Assembly: GCF_021462265.1 (NCBI RefSeq)
Contig: NZ_JAJONF010000002.1
Span: 62,001 to 126,000, forward strand
Direction: 5' to 3'
From: Streptomyces shenzhenensis
Lineage (GTDB): Bacteria; Actinomycetota; Actinomycetes; Streptomycetales; Streptomycetaceae
Length of the DNA stretch: 64,000 nucleotides
The notes beneath the pieces are model-generated. The model was not told the DNA's origin. It was given only the letters and a program-made list of their open reading frames with translations, and searched no databases. Positions within the stretch are counted from its first letter, which is position 1, and each line of letters starts with the position of its first letter. A program made the position numbers and the translations under genes. Below, one piece after another: positions 27,631 to 37,859 of the stretch.

Positions 27631-28575
27631 ATGACGAGCGGGATGACAGGGGTTCCGGCGCGCTTCAGTACCGCCGGTCTTCCCGAGGCCGAACGCATCG
27701 CCCTGTGGGAAGAGCACAACGCGACGGCCCTCATAGGGCTGCGCTGCCGTGCCCTGCAGGACACCGCCCTGGACGCGACGGAGATCAATCTGCAGCTCCC
27801 CAGGGTGCACGTGGCCAGGGTGAGCGGCAGCCCGCACGTCGTCGAGCGGCCCCGAGCGGAGATCCGCCGCGTCCCGTCGTACGCCGTGGCCTGCTACCTG
27901 ACAGTGGCCGGCGACGCGTTCTTCTACCACGACGACGGCGTCCGGCTGCTGCATCCCGGGCAACTGCTCGTGTGCGACGCCGACCGGCCGTTCATGCGAG
28001 GTTTCTCGCACGGCCTGGAGGAGCTGGCGGTCAAGGTCCCCCACGACGTCTGGCGCGCCCTCGGCGGGCCGGCGTCCCTGCCGCAGCCGCTGGTCGTCGA
28101 CGAGGGCGTCGCCCAGACCAGGACCCTCGCCACCCTGGCCGCCCAGGCGCTGCGCCCGGAGACCTCCGCCGGGGTGGACGAGGACGTCCTGCTGGACCTG
28201 CTCGCCGCCGTGGTGACCGGCCGGACACCGTCCCTCACAGCTGTCCATCTGACCGTCGCCAAGGCGTACATCGACGAGCACCTGACCGATCCGGCTCTCT
28301 CGGCGGGCCGCGTCGCCCGGGGAGTCGGAATCAGTGAGCGGCACCTCTCCCGGGTCTTCGCCTCGGGCGGGACGACCGTCCCCCAGTACCTCCTCCACCG
28401 TCGACTCGAGCGCGCCCGGACGCTGCTGCAGAGGGGAGGTGGGACGACCGTGGCCGAAGTCGCGGCGCGCTGCGGTTTCGGCTCGGCTTCCCACTTCTCC
28501 CACCGGTTCCGGCAGCACTTCGGACTGCGCGCCACCGACGTGCTCCGTCAGGCCCGGGCGCGGGCCGGAGACTGA
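27631..28575 (+). CDS. AraC family regulator with AraC-binding-like sensor
   Basis: A 314-residue regulator. The N-terminal sensor (about 10-190) includes 'VACYLTVAGDAFFYHDDGVR' and 'HPGQLLVCDADRPFMRGF'. The C-terminal AraC helix-turn-helix pair is 'LSAGRVARGVGISERHLSRV' and 'AEVAARCGFGSASHFSHRFR'. The ATG at 27631 directly follows GGGGGG, and a TACCCT -10-like hexamer lies six bases upstream, so the mRNA may be leaderless. It converges on the hydroxyquinol operon with only 12 bases between stops. Control of that operon is plausible because AraC/XylS-type activators often sit beside aromatic operons. Confidence 0.87.
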   Translation: MTSGMTGVPARFSTAGLPEAERIALWEEHNATALIGLRCRALQDTALDATEINLQLPRVHVARVSGSPHVVERPRAEIRRVPSYAVACYLTVAGDAFFYHDDGVRLLHPGQLLVCDADRPFMRGFSHGLEELAVKVPHDVWRALGGPASLPQPLVVDEGVAQTRTLATLAAQALRPETSAGVDEDVLLDLLAAVVTGRTPSLTAVHLTVAKAYIDEHLTDPALSAGRVARGVGISERHLSRVFASGGTTVPQYLLHRRLERARTLLQRGGGTTVAEVAARCGFGSASHFSHRFRQHFGLRATDVLRQARARAGD

Positions 28576-28587
28576 CGCCCGGCCCTC

Positions 28588-29496
28588 TCAGCCTCCGTCG
28601 GGCGCCAGCACGATGTCGAACCGGACCCGGGACCACGACCGGTCGCCCAGATCCCGTCCGTCCGGCGCGGGCGTACCCGGCGGCTGCTCGTGGAAGTCCT
28701 TCACCAGCGACTCCCTCACACCGAACACGGAGTCGCTGTCGAGGAGTTCGTCACCGCTGACGAAGATGTGCGTCACCAGGGTGCGCAGCGCGGGAGCGCT
28801 GACCATGAAGTGCAGATGCGAAGCCCGCATCGGCGAGCGGCCCGTCGCCTCCAGCAGCCCCCCGACCGGCCCGTCGTGGGGGATGGGATACGGCGTCGGC
28901 GTCAGCCCCCAGAAGCGGTAGCGGCCCTCGGCGTCGGTGAACAGGTGCGCTCGCGCGGCCACCCGCTCGTCGCCGTACTGCGTGTCGTAGAAGCCGTCCT
29001 CGTCGGCCTCCCACACCTCGATCCGCGCTCCGGGCACCGGTTTTCCGGCGGTGTCGGTGACGGTGCCTTCCACCCAGCACGGCTGTCCGGCCGCGCCGAA
29101 GGAGAGGTCGCCGCCCTGGGCGATCTCGGGGCTGTTCTCGACGAAGAACGGTCCGAAGACGGTGGCTTCGGTGGCGTCGCCGTAGGCCTCGTTGTTGACG
29201 GCGACCGTCTGCATGGAGGCGCCGAGCACGTCGGAGAGCAGGATGAATTCCTGGCGGCGCTCGTCGGTGATGTGCCCGGTGCGGGTGAGGAACTCGATGC
29301 CCGTGTCCCATTCCCGCTCAGTGAGGCGGACCTCCCGGACGAACGCGTGCAGGTGGCGGACCAGGGACTGCAGGACCTGCCGCAGCCGAGGATCCGCGCA
29401 GCCGTCGAAGGACTCGAGCACCCGGCGGGTGATGTCGGCCTCCCGTTCCAGCTGCGCGGCGGATACCGGGGTGCCGGGGGTGGTGACGTCGGTCAT
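28588..29496 (-). CDS. hydroxyquinol 1,2-dioxygenase (intradiol), copy 1
   Basis: A 302-residue non-heme Fe(III) enzyme that cleaves hydroxyquinol to maleylacetate. The N-terminal dioxygenase helical domain (1-110) precedes the beta-sandwich catalytic domain. The iron ligands are Tyr170, Tyr203, His227 and His229 ('GFYDTQY', 'TPYPIPHDG', 'RASHLHFM'). Their spacing (33, 24, 2) is the same as in characterised hydroxyquinol dioxygenases. ATG at 29496 follows GGAAGGAG and overlaps the maleylacetate reductase stop (ATGA). It is the last gene of the monooxygenase-reductase-dioxygenase operon. Catechol dioxygenase is the alternative, but the neighbouring maleylacetate reductase favours hydroxyquinol. 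Confidence 0.9.
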   Translation of the reverse strand: MTDVTTPGTPVSAAQLEREADITRRVLESFDGCADPRLRQVLQSLVRHLHAFVREVRLTEREWDTGIEFLTRTGHITDERRQEFILLSDVLGASMQTVAVNNEAYGDATEATVFGPFFVENSPEIAQGGDLSFGAAGQPCWVEGTVTDTAGKPVPGARIEVWEADEDGFYDTQYGDERVAARAHLFTDAEGRYRFWGLTPTPYPIPHDGPVGGLLEATGRSPMRASHLHFMVSAPALRTLVTHIFVSGDELLDSDSVFGVRESLVKDFHEQPPGTPAPDGRDLGDRSWSRVRFDIVLAPDGG

Positions 29497-30548
29497 CGGG
29501 GTTCGGCTCCTTCCCATGCCCTGCGTACGAGGTCGGTGATCACATCAAGGGTGACAGGCCGGGGGTTGCCGGCGGGGACCGCCGCCAGCACCGCCCGGGC
29601 TGCTTCGACGATGCCGTCGGCAGGCATGCCGAGCTCACGCAGCGAGTGCGGGGCCTTCAGCTCGTCATACAGCCGCGCCAGCCCCTCCGTCGCGGTGGGC
29701 GCGTCCAGGGCCGCGGCCAGACGCCGTTCGGCGTCCGGAACACCGGGAGCGTTGAAGGCCAGGACGTGCGGCAGGACGACGGCATGGGTCTGGGCGTGCG
29801 GCAGGTTGAACATGCCGCCCAGCACATGGCAGATCTTGTGGTGCAGACCGGAGCCTGCCGACGCGAAGGCCGCCGCGGACAGGTAGGCGCCGTACAGTGC
29901 CTTCTCCCGGCCCGCCGGCGCGTCCGGTCTCGCGGCGACCAGCGGCAGACCGGTGCGCAGGGCCCGGGCGCCCTCGATGGCCAGGGCCTGGTTGACGGGG
30001 TCGGTTCGCGGGGCCCACAGGGAGTCCACACAGTGCGCGAGGGCGTTGAGGCCCGAGGCGACACTCAGTCCGACGGGCAGGCCGAGGGTCAGCGCGGCGT
30101 CGTAGACGATCGCGCGGGGCAGGACCTTCGGGTCGGAGCCGGTGGTCTTGACCGAGTTCTCGGTCAGACCCCAGACCGCGGTGGCCTCCGAGCCGGCGTA
30201 CGTCGTGGGTACGGCGACGATCGGCAACCCGGTGGTCAGCGCGACCGCCTTGGCCAGGCCGGTGGTCGAGCCGCCGCCCACGCTGACCAGGGCGTCCGCC
30301 TCCCGCTCCACGGCGGCGGCCCGCGCCCGCCGCGCCACCTCCACCGGGACGTGCATGGCGACGTCGTGGTGCCGGTGGACGACGGGAAGGCCGGCGGTGA
30401 CGCGGTCGGCCAGTTCCGCCTCGGCCGTCCCCGCGATCACCATCACCCGTTGCGCGCCGAGCGTGGCGACTTCGGCGGCGAGCTCCTCGGCCGCGGCGCC
30501 GGAGGCGAACCGCACCCGCTGCGGCAGCGTTTCATGTACGAACCGCAC
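29493..30548 (-). CDS. maleylacetate reductase, copy 1
   Basis: A 351-residue iron-type alcohol dehydrogenase superfamily enzyme that reduces maleylacetate to 3-oxoadipate with NAD(P)H. The nucleotide loop '[17 protein letters not shown]' and '[18 protein letters not shown]' are typical of this group, and the C-terminal '[20 protein letters not shown]' carries the His cluster. GTG start just after GGAAGGAA. It lies between the hydroxylase (3 bases apart) and the dioxygenase (4-base overlap), forming one transcription unit. Very similar to the copy at 57131. Confidence 0.92.
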   Translation of the reverse strand: MRFVHETLPQRVRFASGAAAEELAAEVATLGAQRVMVIAGTAEAELADRVTAGLPVVHRHHDVAMHVPVEVARRARAAAVEREADALVSVGGGSTTGLAKAVALTTGLPIVAVPTTYAGSEATAVWGLTENSVKTTGSDPKVLPRAIVYDAALTLGLPVGLSVASGLNALAHCVDSLWAPRTDPVNQALAIEGARALRTGLPLVAARPDAPAGREKALYGAYLSAAAFASAGSGLHHKICHVLGGMFNLPHAQTHAVVLPHVLAFNAPGVPDAERRLAAALDAPTATEGLARLYDELKAPHSLRELGMPADGIVEAARAVLAAVPAGNPRPVTLDVITDLVRRAWEGAEPR

Positions 30549-30551
30549 GGG

Positions 30552-32345
30552 TCAGTTCCTTCCCAGGAGCGAGAGCAGGGCCTTGCGCAGTTCGTCGGCG
30601 GGACTCTCGGGCAGTTCCGCCGCCCGCCAGGCGATGTGCTTGTCGGGCCGGACCAGCAGGACACCGCTCTCGCTGATCTCGCGCAGCTTGGCCCAGTCGT
30701 AGTAGAGATCGGTGACCTCCCGGCCGGGGCCGATGACCACGGCGCCCAGCGGGATGCCGAGCTCGTGGCCGACTTTCTCGGCGGCGTCCTGCCACGCCTC
30801 GCCCGCGATGCCGGTCAGCAGGGTCCAGCGGTCGTAGGGGGCCAGGTCCATCAGGGCGTGGCGGTGGACGTTGTCGCCGACCCAGGCGTGCGGCAGGTGC
30901 GCGCCGGGGACGGTGGACATCTCGTAGTAGAGGTCGGCGTCGCGGGCCGGGGCGGGCGGTTCGGCACCGTCGGAGAGGACAGCGGCCGAGGTGTAGTGCT
31001 GGCCGAGTTCGACCCCGTGGGCGTTGAACTCGTAGTTCTTCAGTTCCATCGCCCGTACGAGAGCCGCCCGCTTGGCGGCGCCAGCAGCAGTGTTGGCCTT
31101 GCGTTCTTCGATGGCGGCAGCCATCTCGGCCTCGGTCTCGGCATCCAGGACGCCCAACGCCGCGAAGATGTCCACGAATTCACGGCTGGACTTGTTGGCC
31201 CGCTTCACGATGCGCTCGGCGACCGGTGCCCGCTCGGCGGTGTAGGTCTCCAACAGGCCGGGTCCCGCGTGCCCCTTGAGCACCGCGGCGATCTTCCAGA
31301 CGAGGTTGTAGGAGTCCTGGACGGAGGTGTTGGAGCCCAGGCCGTTGCTCGGCGGGTGCCGGTGGACGGCGTCGCCCGCACAGAAGACCCGGCCCGACTG
31401 CAGGCGCGTGGCGTACATCTCGTTGTTGCCCCACAGGCTGGTGCCGGTGATCTCCACCTCGAGATCCGGGATCCCGATCAGATTGCGCACGATCTGCCTG
31501 GCGGTCCGCTCGTCGACGACCGGGGGCTCCTCGGCGATGTCGTAGCCCCAGACGATCAGCCATTCGTTCCACGGACGCACCATCCGCACGAGCCCGGCGC
31601 CGATGCCCCCCACGTTGGAGCCCGGCTGGATGACCCAGTACAGGACGGACGGCCGGTGGGCGACGTAACGGGTGATGTCGGCCTTGAACGTGATGTTCAT
31701 CGAGCCGGCGATGTCCATCGCGCCCTCGAACGGCAGGTCGATGTCCGCCGCGACCTTGGACCTGGCCCCGTCCGCGCCGATCAGGTACTTCGCGCGGATG
31801 CTGTACTCCTGGCCGGTGAGCCGGTCCAGCACCTGCACGGTGACGCCGTCGGCGTCCTGGACATGGGAGAGGTACTCGGTGGAGAACCGCGTCTGGGCGC
31901 CGCGCTGGGCCGCGTTGCGGACCAGGATCGGCTCCAGGTAGGTCTGCGGGATGTCGACGGTCAGGCACGGCGAGGCGAGCCGGTAGTCGGCCTCCCGGTC
32001 GGGGCGGGTGCCCCAGGTGTGGATCCGCCCGATCTCGTCACCGGAGATGCTCGTGCAGAAGACGGTGTCACCGACCAGGCCGTGCTCGGTGGCGTCCGCC
32101 AGCACCTGCTCCTCGATGCCGAGATCGCGGAAGACCTCCATGGTCCGCTGGTTGGTGATGTGCGCGCGGGGGGTGTTGGCCGTCCACCGGTACTTCGTGA
32201 TCATGATCGTGCCGACGCCGAGGGTGGACAGCAGCAGCGCGGCGGACGCGCCCGCGGGACCCGAACCGACGACCACGACGTCGGTGGTCACGACCGCGTC
32301 GGTGGGCAGTTCGGTCTCGGAGATCCCGTCGTTGAACATGGGCAT
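30552..32345 (-). CDS. FAD-dependent phenolic monooxygenase (resorcinol hydroxylase-like)
   Basis: A 597-residue class A flavoprotein hydroxylase of the TfdB/PheA type. 'DVVVVGSGPAGASAALLLST' is the FAD-binding GxGxxG, 'LIGADGARSKVAADI' the DG motif, and 'GRVFCAGDAVHRHPPSNGLG' the GD motif. A thioredoxin-like C-terminal domain follows (about 430-595). It would use NAD(P)H and oxygen to hydroxylate a phenol ortho to the hydroxyl. With hydroxyquinol dioxygenase and maleylacetate reductase downstream, the likely substrate is resorcinol or a related phenol giving hydroxyquinol. It is first in the operon; the exact substrate is not decided by sequence. Confidence 0.87.
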   Translation of the reverse strand: MPMFNDGISETELPTDAVVTTDVVVVGSGPAGASAALLLSTLGVGTIMITKYRWTANTPRAHITNQRTMEVFRDLGIEEQVLADATEHGLVGDTVFCTSISGDEIGRIHTWGTRPDREADYRLASPCLTVDIPQTYLEPILVRNAAQRGAQTRFSTEYLSHVQDADGVTVQVLDRLTGQEYSIRAKYLIGADGARSKVAADIDLPFEGAMDIAGSMNITFKADITRYVAHRPSVLYWVIQPGSNVGGIGAGLVRMVRPWNEWLIVWGYDIAEEPPVVDERTARQIVRNLIGIPDLEVEITGTSLWGNNEMYATRLQSGRVFCAGDAVHRHPPSNGLGSNTSVQDSYNLVWKIAAVLKGHAGPGLLETYTAERAPVAERIVKRANKSSREFVDIFAALGVLDAETEAEMAAAIEERKANTAAGAAKRAALVRAMELKNYEFNAHGVELGQHYTSAAVLSDGAEPPAPARDADLYYEMSTVPGAHLPHAWVGDNVHRHALMDLAPYDRWTLLTGIAGEAWQDAAEKVGHELGIPLGAVVIGPGREVTDLYYDWAKLREISESGVLLVRPDKHIAWRAAELPESPADELRKALLSLLGRN

Positions 32346-32640
32346 CGTGCGAAGCCTTTCATCGAACCGGCCCCGTCGCCGGCGATGCCAGTGTGGGATC
32401 GGCCGGGCCGTCGGGGAACGGTTCGGTGCTCAGGTCGGCGGGAACGCCAAGGCATGGCGGATCGGTGAAAGAAGCGGCCGCTCGCGGCGCCTTCACCGCG
32501 GTCCCGGACGCAGAGCGCGGCGGCTGCTCCCGGCGGCTCAGCCGTGGTGCCAGGAGTCATGTGAGGAAGGTATTGTCACGTCGCGGCCTCTCATGAAGCG
32601 AACGCGCGGTCAGGGAGCCCACCGGAAGAAGTGGGGCACC
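32346..32640. other. 295-bp divergent promoter region
   Basis: It separates the hydroxylase operon and the TDT membrane protein gene. No gene or strong operator was found; the promoters of both transcription units should lie here. Confidence 0.4.
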
Positions 32641-33630
32641 ATGACGAGCACGAAGGCCTCTCCGTACCGGCTTGCGCCCAATCTCTTCGGTATAGGTTTC
32701 GGAATCGCCGGCCTGGCCCAGCTGTGGAGCACTGCGGCGGACACCGTTGCCGCACCGGCCTGGCCGGCGGAATTCCTGTGGATACTCGCGGCGTTGACCT
32801 GGCTGGTGACCTTGGCGGCATATCTGCGCAACGTGGTCTCCCAGGGGCGGCTGCGCACGGAGGTGGCGGACCCGACCACCGGCCCCTTCACCGCCCTGAT
32901 CGTGATCGTGCCCATGATGCTGGGAGTCGCCCTCGCACCGCACGCGCGAGTCGCGGGCGAAGTGGTCTTCACGGTGAGTCTGGTACTCACCGTGGCCCTG
33001 GGCGGGTGGCTGACGAGTCTGTGGATCCGCTCGGACACCCAACTCCAGCAATGGCATCCCGGATACTTCCTGCCCACGGTCGCCGGCGGCCTCGTCGCGG
33101 CTGCCTGCAGCGCTGCCCTGGGGTGGGCGACGCTGGCACACGTGATGTTCGGTTACGGACTGATCTGCTGGTTCGTCCTCGGATCGATCCTCCTGCTCCG
33201 GCTCTTCACCCAGCCCATGCTGGCCACTCCCCTCCTGCCGACCATGGCGATCGAAGTCGCGCCGCCCGTGGTCGCAGGCAACGCGTGGTTCGCCATGAAC
33301 GGCGGCCGGCTCGATCTCGGCGCCGAGATCCTCGCCGGGTACGCGGTCCTGATGGTTCTGGTGCAGATCGGACTGACCAGCACCTATCTGCGCGTACCTT
33401 TCGGGCCCGGCCACTGGGCCTTCTCTTTCTCGTACGCGGCGGTCCTGACCGATGGCGTCCACTGGCTGGACGTCGAGCACGTCCGCGGCCAGAAGGAGCT
33501 GACCTACCTCGCTCTGGCCGTCGCCACCCTGGCGCTGGCCGCTCTCGCGGCCCGCACGGTCCTCGGCCTGACGCGGCGCAGCTTCCTTCCGAGGGCGGCT
33601 GCTGCTGCCGTGCCGGCTCCCGTCGGCTGA
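32641..33630 (+). CDS. TDT (TehA/Mae1/SLAC1-like) family membrane transporter
   Basis: A 329-residue integral membrane protein with about ten hydrophobic helices. It starts 'YRLAPNLFGIGFGIAGLAQL' and includes 'QWHPGYFLPTVAGGLVAAAC', 'FGYGLICWFVLGSILLLRL' and 'EVAPPVVAGNAWFAMNGG'. These are typical of the tellurite-resistance/dicarboxylate transporter family, whose members move anions or small acids. GGAAGAAG precedes the ATG. It is divergent from the hydroxyquinol operon; transport of an aromatic acid or dicarboxylate is possible. A decayed relative lies at 49.5-50.0 kb. Confidence 0.82.
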   Translation: MTSTKASPYRLAPNLFGIGFGIAGLAQLWSTAADTVAAPAWPAEFLWILAALTWLVTLAAYLRNVVSQGRLRTEVADPTTGPFTALIVIVPMMLGVALAPHARVAGEVVFTVSLVLTVALGGWLTSLWIRSDTQLQQWHPGYFLPTVAGGLVAAACSAALGWATLAHVMFGYGLICWFVLGSILLLRLFTQPMLATPLLPTMAIEVAPPVVAGNAWFAMNGGRLDLGAEILAGYAVLMVLVQIGLTSTYLRVPFGPGHWAFSFSYAAVLTDGVHWLDVEHVRGQKELTYLALAVATLALAALAARTVLGLTRRSFLPRAAAAAVPAPVG

Positions 33631-34097
33631 CGTCCCCGTCGGGCGTCGTCGGGCGTCGTCGGACGGCTCGGCAGGCCTCACGCGGCGACCGCGCCGATGA
33701 GGGCGGAGCGGCGGCCGAGCGGGGGAGCCGTTCCATGGGGCCGACGCGGATCCGGGACAAGACGCTTCGGGCCGCGCGCGGGACGTGACGGTCCGTCGGG
33801 GGCCGGCCCGCACGACTCCGTCACCCGCTGCCCCGACACGGATGCCGGGACGCTGCCGGACGCCGCACCGGAGAGTGCCCGGCGGCCCGTGGGCCAACAG
33901 GGGCGACGAGCCCTCCGTCACCACCGTTGCCGACGGCAACGTACCTCGCTATCGCACGAACGACCCGGCGTGGAACGGCGCGTCCCGGTTGCGCTCATGC
34001 TTCTCCCGCATGCCCGCCCACCGGCTGCGCGGGCGCACGGTGTCTCGTCGGCCGCCCCGCGTTTCGATCCCGATTCGACCCCGCAGGGCGTGAACCA
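33631..34097. other. 467-bp intergenic region without a gene
   Basis: It lies between the convergent TDT gene and the Ehr operon. A ten-base word GGGCGTCGTC occurs twice in tandem at 33641-33660. No hairpin with a clear terminator form and no coding pattern was seen. Confidence 0.4.
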
Positions 34098-35579
34098 CTA
34101 CAGGTCGTTGCCCGCGTAGGAGAGGTTGAAGCTCTTGTTGGCCAGCGGGAAGTCCGGAACGATCGTGTCCGCCAACGCGACCGGCAGAGCGGGCCAGTTG
34201 AAGAAGGACGGGTCGACGGGCTTGACCCGGGTCAGGGTGGCGTCGGGTGCGAGTTCGACACGGGTGGCGATGGTGCCGCGCCAGCCCTCCACGAGGCCCA
34301 CTCCGCTGCGGGGGCCCGCGCCGGGCGCCGGTGGGGGCGCCAGCAGGGCCATGGGGGCCGCGAGCCCGTCGCCGAAGTGCTCGATCAGGGAGAGGGAGAC
34401 GTCGATCTCCTCGGCGCGGACCAGGAAGCGGGCCAGCACGTCGCCGCCGTCGTGGACGGGCACCTCGAACTGCTCACCGTACGCGGTGAAGGGGTGCGTC
34501 ACGCGTGCGTCGTCGGCGATGCCGCTGGCGCGGGCGACGTAGCCGAGGCAGCCGATCTCCCGGGCCGCGGCGGTGTGCAGGGTGGCGGTGCCGGTGAACC
34601 GGTCGCGGACGGTGGAGTGACCGAGCGCGAGGCCGGTGATCTCGCGGATGTCCGCACCGATCGCCTTCAGCCGGGCAGGGTCGGGCAGGGCGCGCAGGGC
34701 CGCGCCGCCCGGGACGACGCCGCCGCGCAGCAGCCGGTGTCCAGTGATGTCCCGGTTGAGGCGCAGGAGTTGTTCGCGCACCCGTTGGGCGTGGGCGTTG
34801 AGGATGCCGTGTCCGACGTCGTTGCAGAGCATGCCGAGGTCGGCGACGTGGTTGTGGATCCGTTCCAGTTCGAGGAGCATCGCGCGGGCGCGCTGCGCCT
34901 CTTCCGGGACCTCGGTGCCGGTGGCCTCCTCGACGGCCAGGCAGTAGGCCAGGGCGTGTCCGACGGCCGTGTCCCCGCTGATGCGCTCGGCCAGCGGCAG
35001 GCCGGCGGCGACGCTGCGGCCCTGGAACAGCTTCTCGATGCCCTTGTGGACGAACCAGAGGCGGGCCTTGAGCTTGAGGATGGTCTCGCCGACCACGGAG
35101 AAGCGGAAGTGGCCCGGTTCGATCAGCCCGGCGTGCACCGGGCCGACCGGGATCTCGTACACGCCGTCGCCCTCCACCTCCAGGAAGGGGTACGGGCCCT
35201 CCTGCTCGCCGAAGGCGGGCGGAGGCCCGGCGTCGGGGCGCATCGGGTACCAGCCGCGCGGCCAGTGGAAGTGCCGGACGAGACGGCGCGGGAGGGGGTG
35301 GTCCCGGGGGACGATGCCGAACAGGTCGCGCATCTCCCGCTCGAACCGGCCCGCCGCGAAGGAGAGATGAGCCAGCGACGGCACTTCCGGCCGGTCGGGG
35401 TCGAGTCGGACGTTCAGCTCCACCCGCGTGTCGGGCGGGCCGGAGGCGAACAGGTACACCACACGTGGCCCGTCCTGGTCGACGTGCGCGGCGACCAGCA
35501 CGAGCCGGTGGCCCCGGGCGAGCAGGTCCTCGGCATGCCGGGGCAGGGCGGCGGCGCTGCTCTGGTGGCTCTCGCGCAT
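34098..35579 (-). CDS. HyfG/HycE-like large subunit of an Ehr complex, no NiFe ligands
   Basis: A 493-residue fusion of a NuoC-like N-terminal domain ('FEREMRDLFGIVPRDHPLPR') and a NuoD/hydrogenase large-subunit domain ('PVGPVHAGLIEPGHFRF', 'RISGDTAVGHALAYCLAVEE'). In hydrogenases two Cys pairs bind NiFe. Here the first site reads RISGDT without Cys, and the last ('DPSFFNWPALPVALADTIVP') has Ser where Cys is expected. It therefore cannot hold a NiFe centre. It is the last gene of a six-gene operon and would be the peripheral arm anchor at the membrane. The physiological redox partner is unknown. Confidence 0.87.
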   Translation of the reverse strand: MRESHQSSAAALPRHAEDLLARGHRLVLVAAHVDQDGPRVVYLFASGPPDTRVELNVRLDPDRPEVPSLAHLSFAAGRFEREMRDLFGIVPRDHPLPRRLVRHFHWPRGWYPMRPDAGPPPAFGEQEGPYPFLEVEGDGVYEIPVGPVHAGLIEPGHFRFSVVGETILKLKARLWFVHKGIEKLFQGRSVAAGLPLAERISGDTAVGHALAYCLAVEEATGTEVPEEAQRARAMLLELERIHNHVADLGMLCNDVGHGILNAHAQRVREQLLRLNRDITGHRLLRGGVVPGGAALRALPDPARLKAIGADIREITGLALGHSTVRDRFTGTATLHTAAAREIGCLGYVARASGIADDARVTHPFTAYGEQFEVPVHDGGDVLARFLVRAEEIDVSLSLIEHFGDGLAAPMALLAPPPAPGAGPRSGVGLVEGWRGTIATRVELAPDATLTRVKPVDPSFFNWPALPVALADTIVPDFPLANKSFNLSYAGNDL

Positions 35580-35583
35580 CGCG

Positions 35584-37179
35584 TCACCGGCCTCCGATCG
35601 CGTGGGCGGCGTCGTGCAGCAGACCGGTGAGCGGGCCGAGGGTGACGCCCAGGGCGGCGCAGGCGGCCAGGCCCAGCATCAGGGGCCCGACAGCGGACGG
35701 GCTCTCCTCGCCCGGTGATCCGGGCCCCAGCAGCATCCGGGCCGTGCGGGCGGCCAGCGCGGCGAAAGCGACCAGGACGAGCAGCAGGGCCGCCGCGGTG
35801 GCCCAGGCGAGGCCGGCACCGGCCGCGAACCCGGCACGTGCGATGCCCAGTTCGGAGGCGAAGAGGCTGAAGGGTGGAAACGCCATCAGCGCGACTACCG
35901 CGAGCCCGAACGCTCCGGCCGTCGCGGGAGCTCTGGCCAGCAGCCCGCGTACCCGTCCGATCCGCGCCGTGCCGGTGATCTGCAGGATGCGGCCGGAGGC
36001 GCAGAAGGCGACCGACTTGGCCAGTCCGTGTCCGGCGATGTGCAGCAGCGCGGCGGACAGGGCGAGCGGGCTGCCGATCGCCGCGGCCAGCGCGATCAGG
36101 CTCATGTGTTCCATGCTGGAGTAGGCCAGCATCCGCTTGTAGTCGCGCTGGGCGAGCAGCAGACCGGCCGCGAGGGCGAGGGTGAGCAGGGCGACGGCGG
36201 CGAGCAGGACGCGGATGAAGCCGGGGCCGAGGGCGGCGTCGGCGATGACCCGGTAGCGCAGGATCGCGGCGAAGGCCACGGACAGCAGGACGCCCGACAT
36301 GAGCGCGGAGACCGGTGCCGGGGCCTGGCTGTGGGCGTCGGGCAGCCAGGCGTGCAAGGGGATCAGCCCGGCCTTGGTGCCGAAGCCGAGCACGACCAGG
36401 GTGATGCCGAGCCGGGTCACGGCCGGGTCGAGGCGGTCGGCGCGCGAGACGAGGGTGGGCCAGTCGAGCGCCCACGCCTCCGCGATGCCGGCCTGCCGGG
36501 CCGCGTAGTAGATCAGGACGGTGCCGAGGAAGGCCAGCGCGATGCCGGCCGAGCAGATCACCACATACTTCCAGGCGGCTTCCACGGACGTCCGGGTGCG
36601 GCGGTGGCCGACGAGGAAGGCGGTGACGATCGTCGTGGCCTCGACGGCGACCCACAGCACACCGAGGTTGGCGGTCACCACGGAGAGGCACATCGCGGCC
36701 AGGAAGGAGTGGACGAGCGCGTGGTAGTGCCACGCGGTCCGCCCGGCCGCCCGTCCGGCGGCCCGCTCACCGGCGAGATACGCGGGTGCCGAGCCGCAGG
36801 CGATCAGGGCGACGGCGCCGACCACCAGCAGCATCCAGGCGGTCAGCGCGTCCGCGCGCAGCAGGCCGGAGTACGCCGTCCGCGGCCCGTTCCCGACGAC
36901 GTCGGCGGCGAGCAGGCTCCCGCACGTGAGGATCGCGACGGGTGAGACGAGACCGGCCCGGTCCCACCCGTGCCGCTGAGGCACCTGACCTGGCTCGGGG
37001 GCCTCAGCGACCAGGACGGCGCCCTGCGGGGACACCCCCGGCCGGGCCTCGGCGAGCCGCGCGGGGAGCGCCGCGACGGTCGGGCGGGTGCGCGGCCGGG
37101 GCAGCGCGTACGCCCCGGCGACCAGCAGCGGAACGGCCGCGGGCGCGGTCAGCAGCAGGGCGGAGGCGGTGGCGTTCAT
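35584..37179 (-). CDS. HyfF-like proton-translocating membrane subunit (NuoN/M-like)
   Basis: A 531-residue antiporter-type subunit with about 14 transmembrane segments. The key motif 'GFGTKAGLIPLHAWLPDAHS' contains the Lys and His of the ion channel; 'MLAYSSMEHMSLIALA' is the family helix near residue 330 and 'VEAAWKYVVICSAGIALAFL' is also typical. ATG overlaps the HyfE-like stop by one base (TGATG). It ends four bases before the large subunit start. It would carry out ion translocation. Confidence 0.87.
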   Translation of the reverse strand: MNATASALLLTAPAAVPLLVAGAYALPRPRTRPTVAALPARLAEARPGVSPQGAVLVAEAPEPGQVPQRHGWDRAGLVSPVAILTCGSLLAADVVGNGPRTAYSGLLRADALTAWMLLVVGAVALIACGSAPAYLAGERAAGRAAGRTAWHYHALVHSFLAAMCLSVVTANLGVLWVAVEATTIVTAFLVGHRRTRTSVEAAWKYVVICSAGIALAFLGTVLIYYAARQAGIAEAWALDWPTLVSRADRLDPAVTRLGITLVVLGFGTKAGLIPLHAWLPDAHSQAPAPVSALMSGVLLSVAFAAILRYRVIADAALGPGFIRVLLAAVALLTLALAAGLLLAQRDYKRMLAYSSMEHMSLIALAAAIGSPLALSAALLHIAGHGLAKSVAFCASGRILQITGTARIGRVRGLLARAPATAGAFGLAVVALMAFPPFSLFASELGIARAGFAAGAGLAWATAAALLLVLVAFAALAARTARMLLGPGSPGEESPSAVGPLMLGLAACAALGVTLGPLTGLLHDAAHAIGGR

Positions 37180-37859
37180 CAGTCGTGCAGCTCCCGCAGG
37201 TCGTCGATGTCGGTGGTGCCGAACGCCACCCGCATCCGGGCGGTGAGGATCTGCAGCACCAGTACCGCCAGCAACACGTCGAAGGAGACGCCGAGTTCGA
37301 CGATCAGCGGCACCCCGGAGGTGGCGAGGAACGCGGTGGCGGTGATGCCGTTGTCCAGGAGCAGGAAGCCGACCACCTGGGCCAGGGCGCGCCTGCGGGT
37401 GACCAGCACGAAGAAACCGATCAGCACCACGGCGAGGCCGACGGGCAGGGCGCGGGTCGCCGGGGTGGGGTCCAGTTCGGTCAGCGGGCGGGCGACGGCG
37501 TAGGCCAGCAGGGTCAGCAGCGCGGCGGTCAGCAGGGAGGCGGCGACGTTGACCAGGGGCTGGGTCTCCCGTACCTCCTCGCTGTGCACGCCGTCGGCGC
37601 TGAGCGCGGACAGCGCACGGCGCATCAGATACGGCAGGACACCCGCCCGCAGCACCCCGATACCGAGCCCGACACCGACCAGGTCCCAGCGCGCCTCGTG
37701 GCTGCCGAGGAGCACGGCGAGCGCGGCGAGCGCCACCCCCTGCAGGGCGAAGTACCGCACGATCGCGGCAAGTTCGCGCCGCCACAGCACCACTACGGCC
37801 GCCAGCAGGAAGGCGCCGCACGCCAGGTCGAGGAGCTGGGTGAACAGGCCGCCGGTCAT
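37179..37859 (-). CDS. HyfE-like membrane subunit (NuoK-like)
   Basis: A 226-residue membrane protein with about seven helices ('QLLDLACGAFLLAAVVVLWR', 'FDVLLAVLVLQILTARMRVA'). Small HyfE subunits combine a NuoK-like core with extra helices; 'VVGFLLLDNGITATAF' includes an acidic residue in a helix as in NuoK. The ATG overlaps the HyfC-like stop (ATGA). Conservation is low, so assignment rests partly on position between the HyfC and HyfF homologues. Confidence 0.78.
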   Translation of the reverse strand: MTGGLFTQLLDLACGAFLLAAVVVLWRRELAAIVRYFALQGVALAALAVLLGSHEARWDLVGVGLGIGVLRAGVLPYLMRRALSALSADGVHSEEVRETQPLVNVAASLLTAALLTLLAYAVARPLTELDPTPATRALPVGLAVVLIGFFVLVTRRRALAQVVGFLLLDNGITATAFLATSGVPLIVELGVSFDVLLAVLVLQILTARMRVAFGTTDIDDLRELHD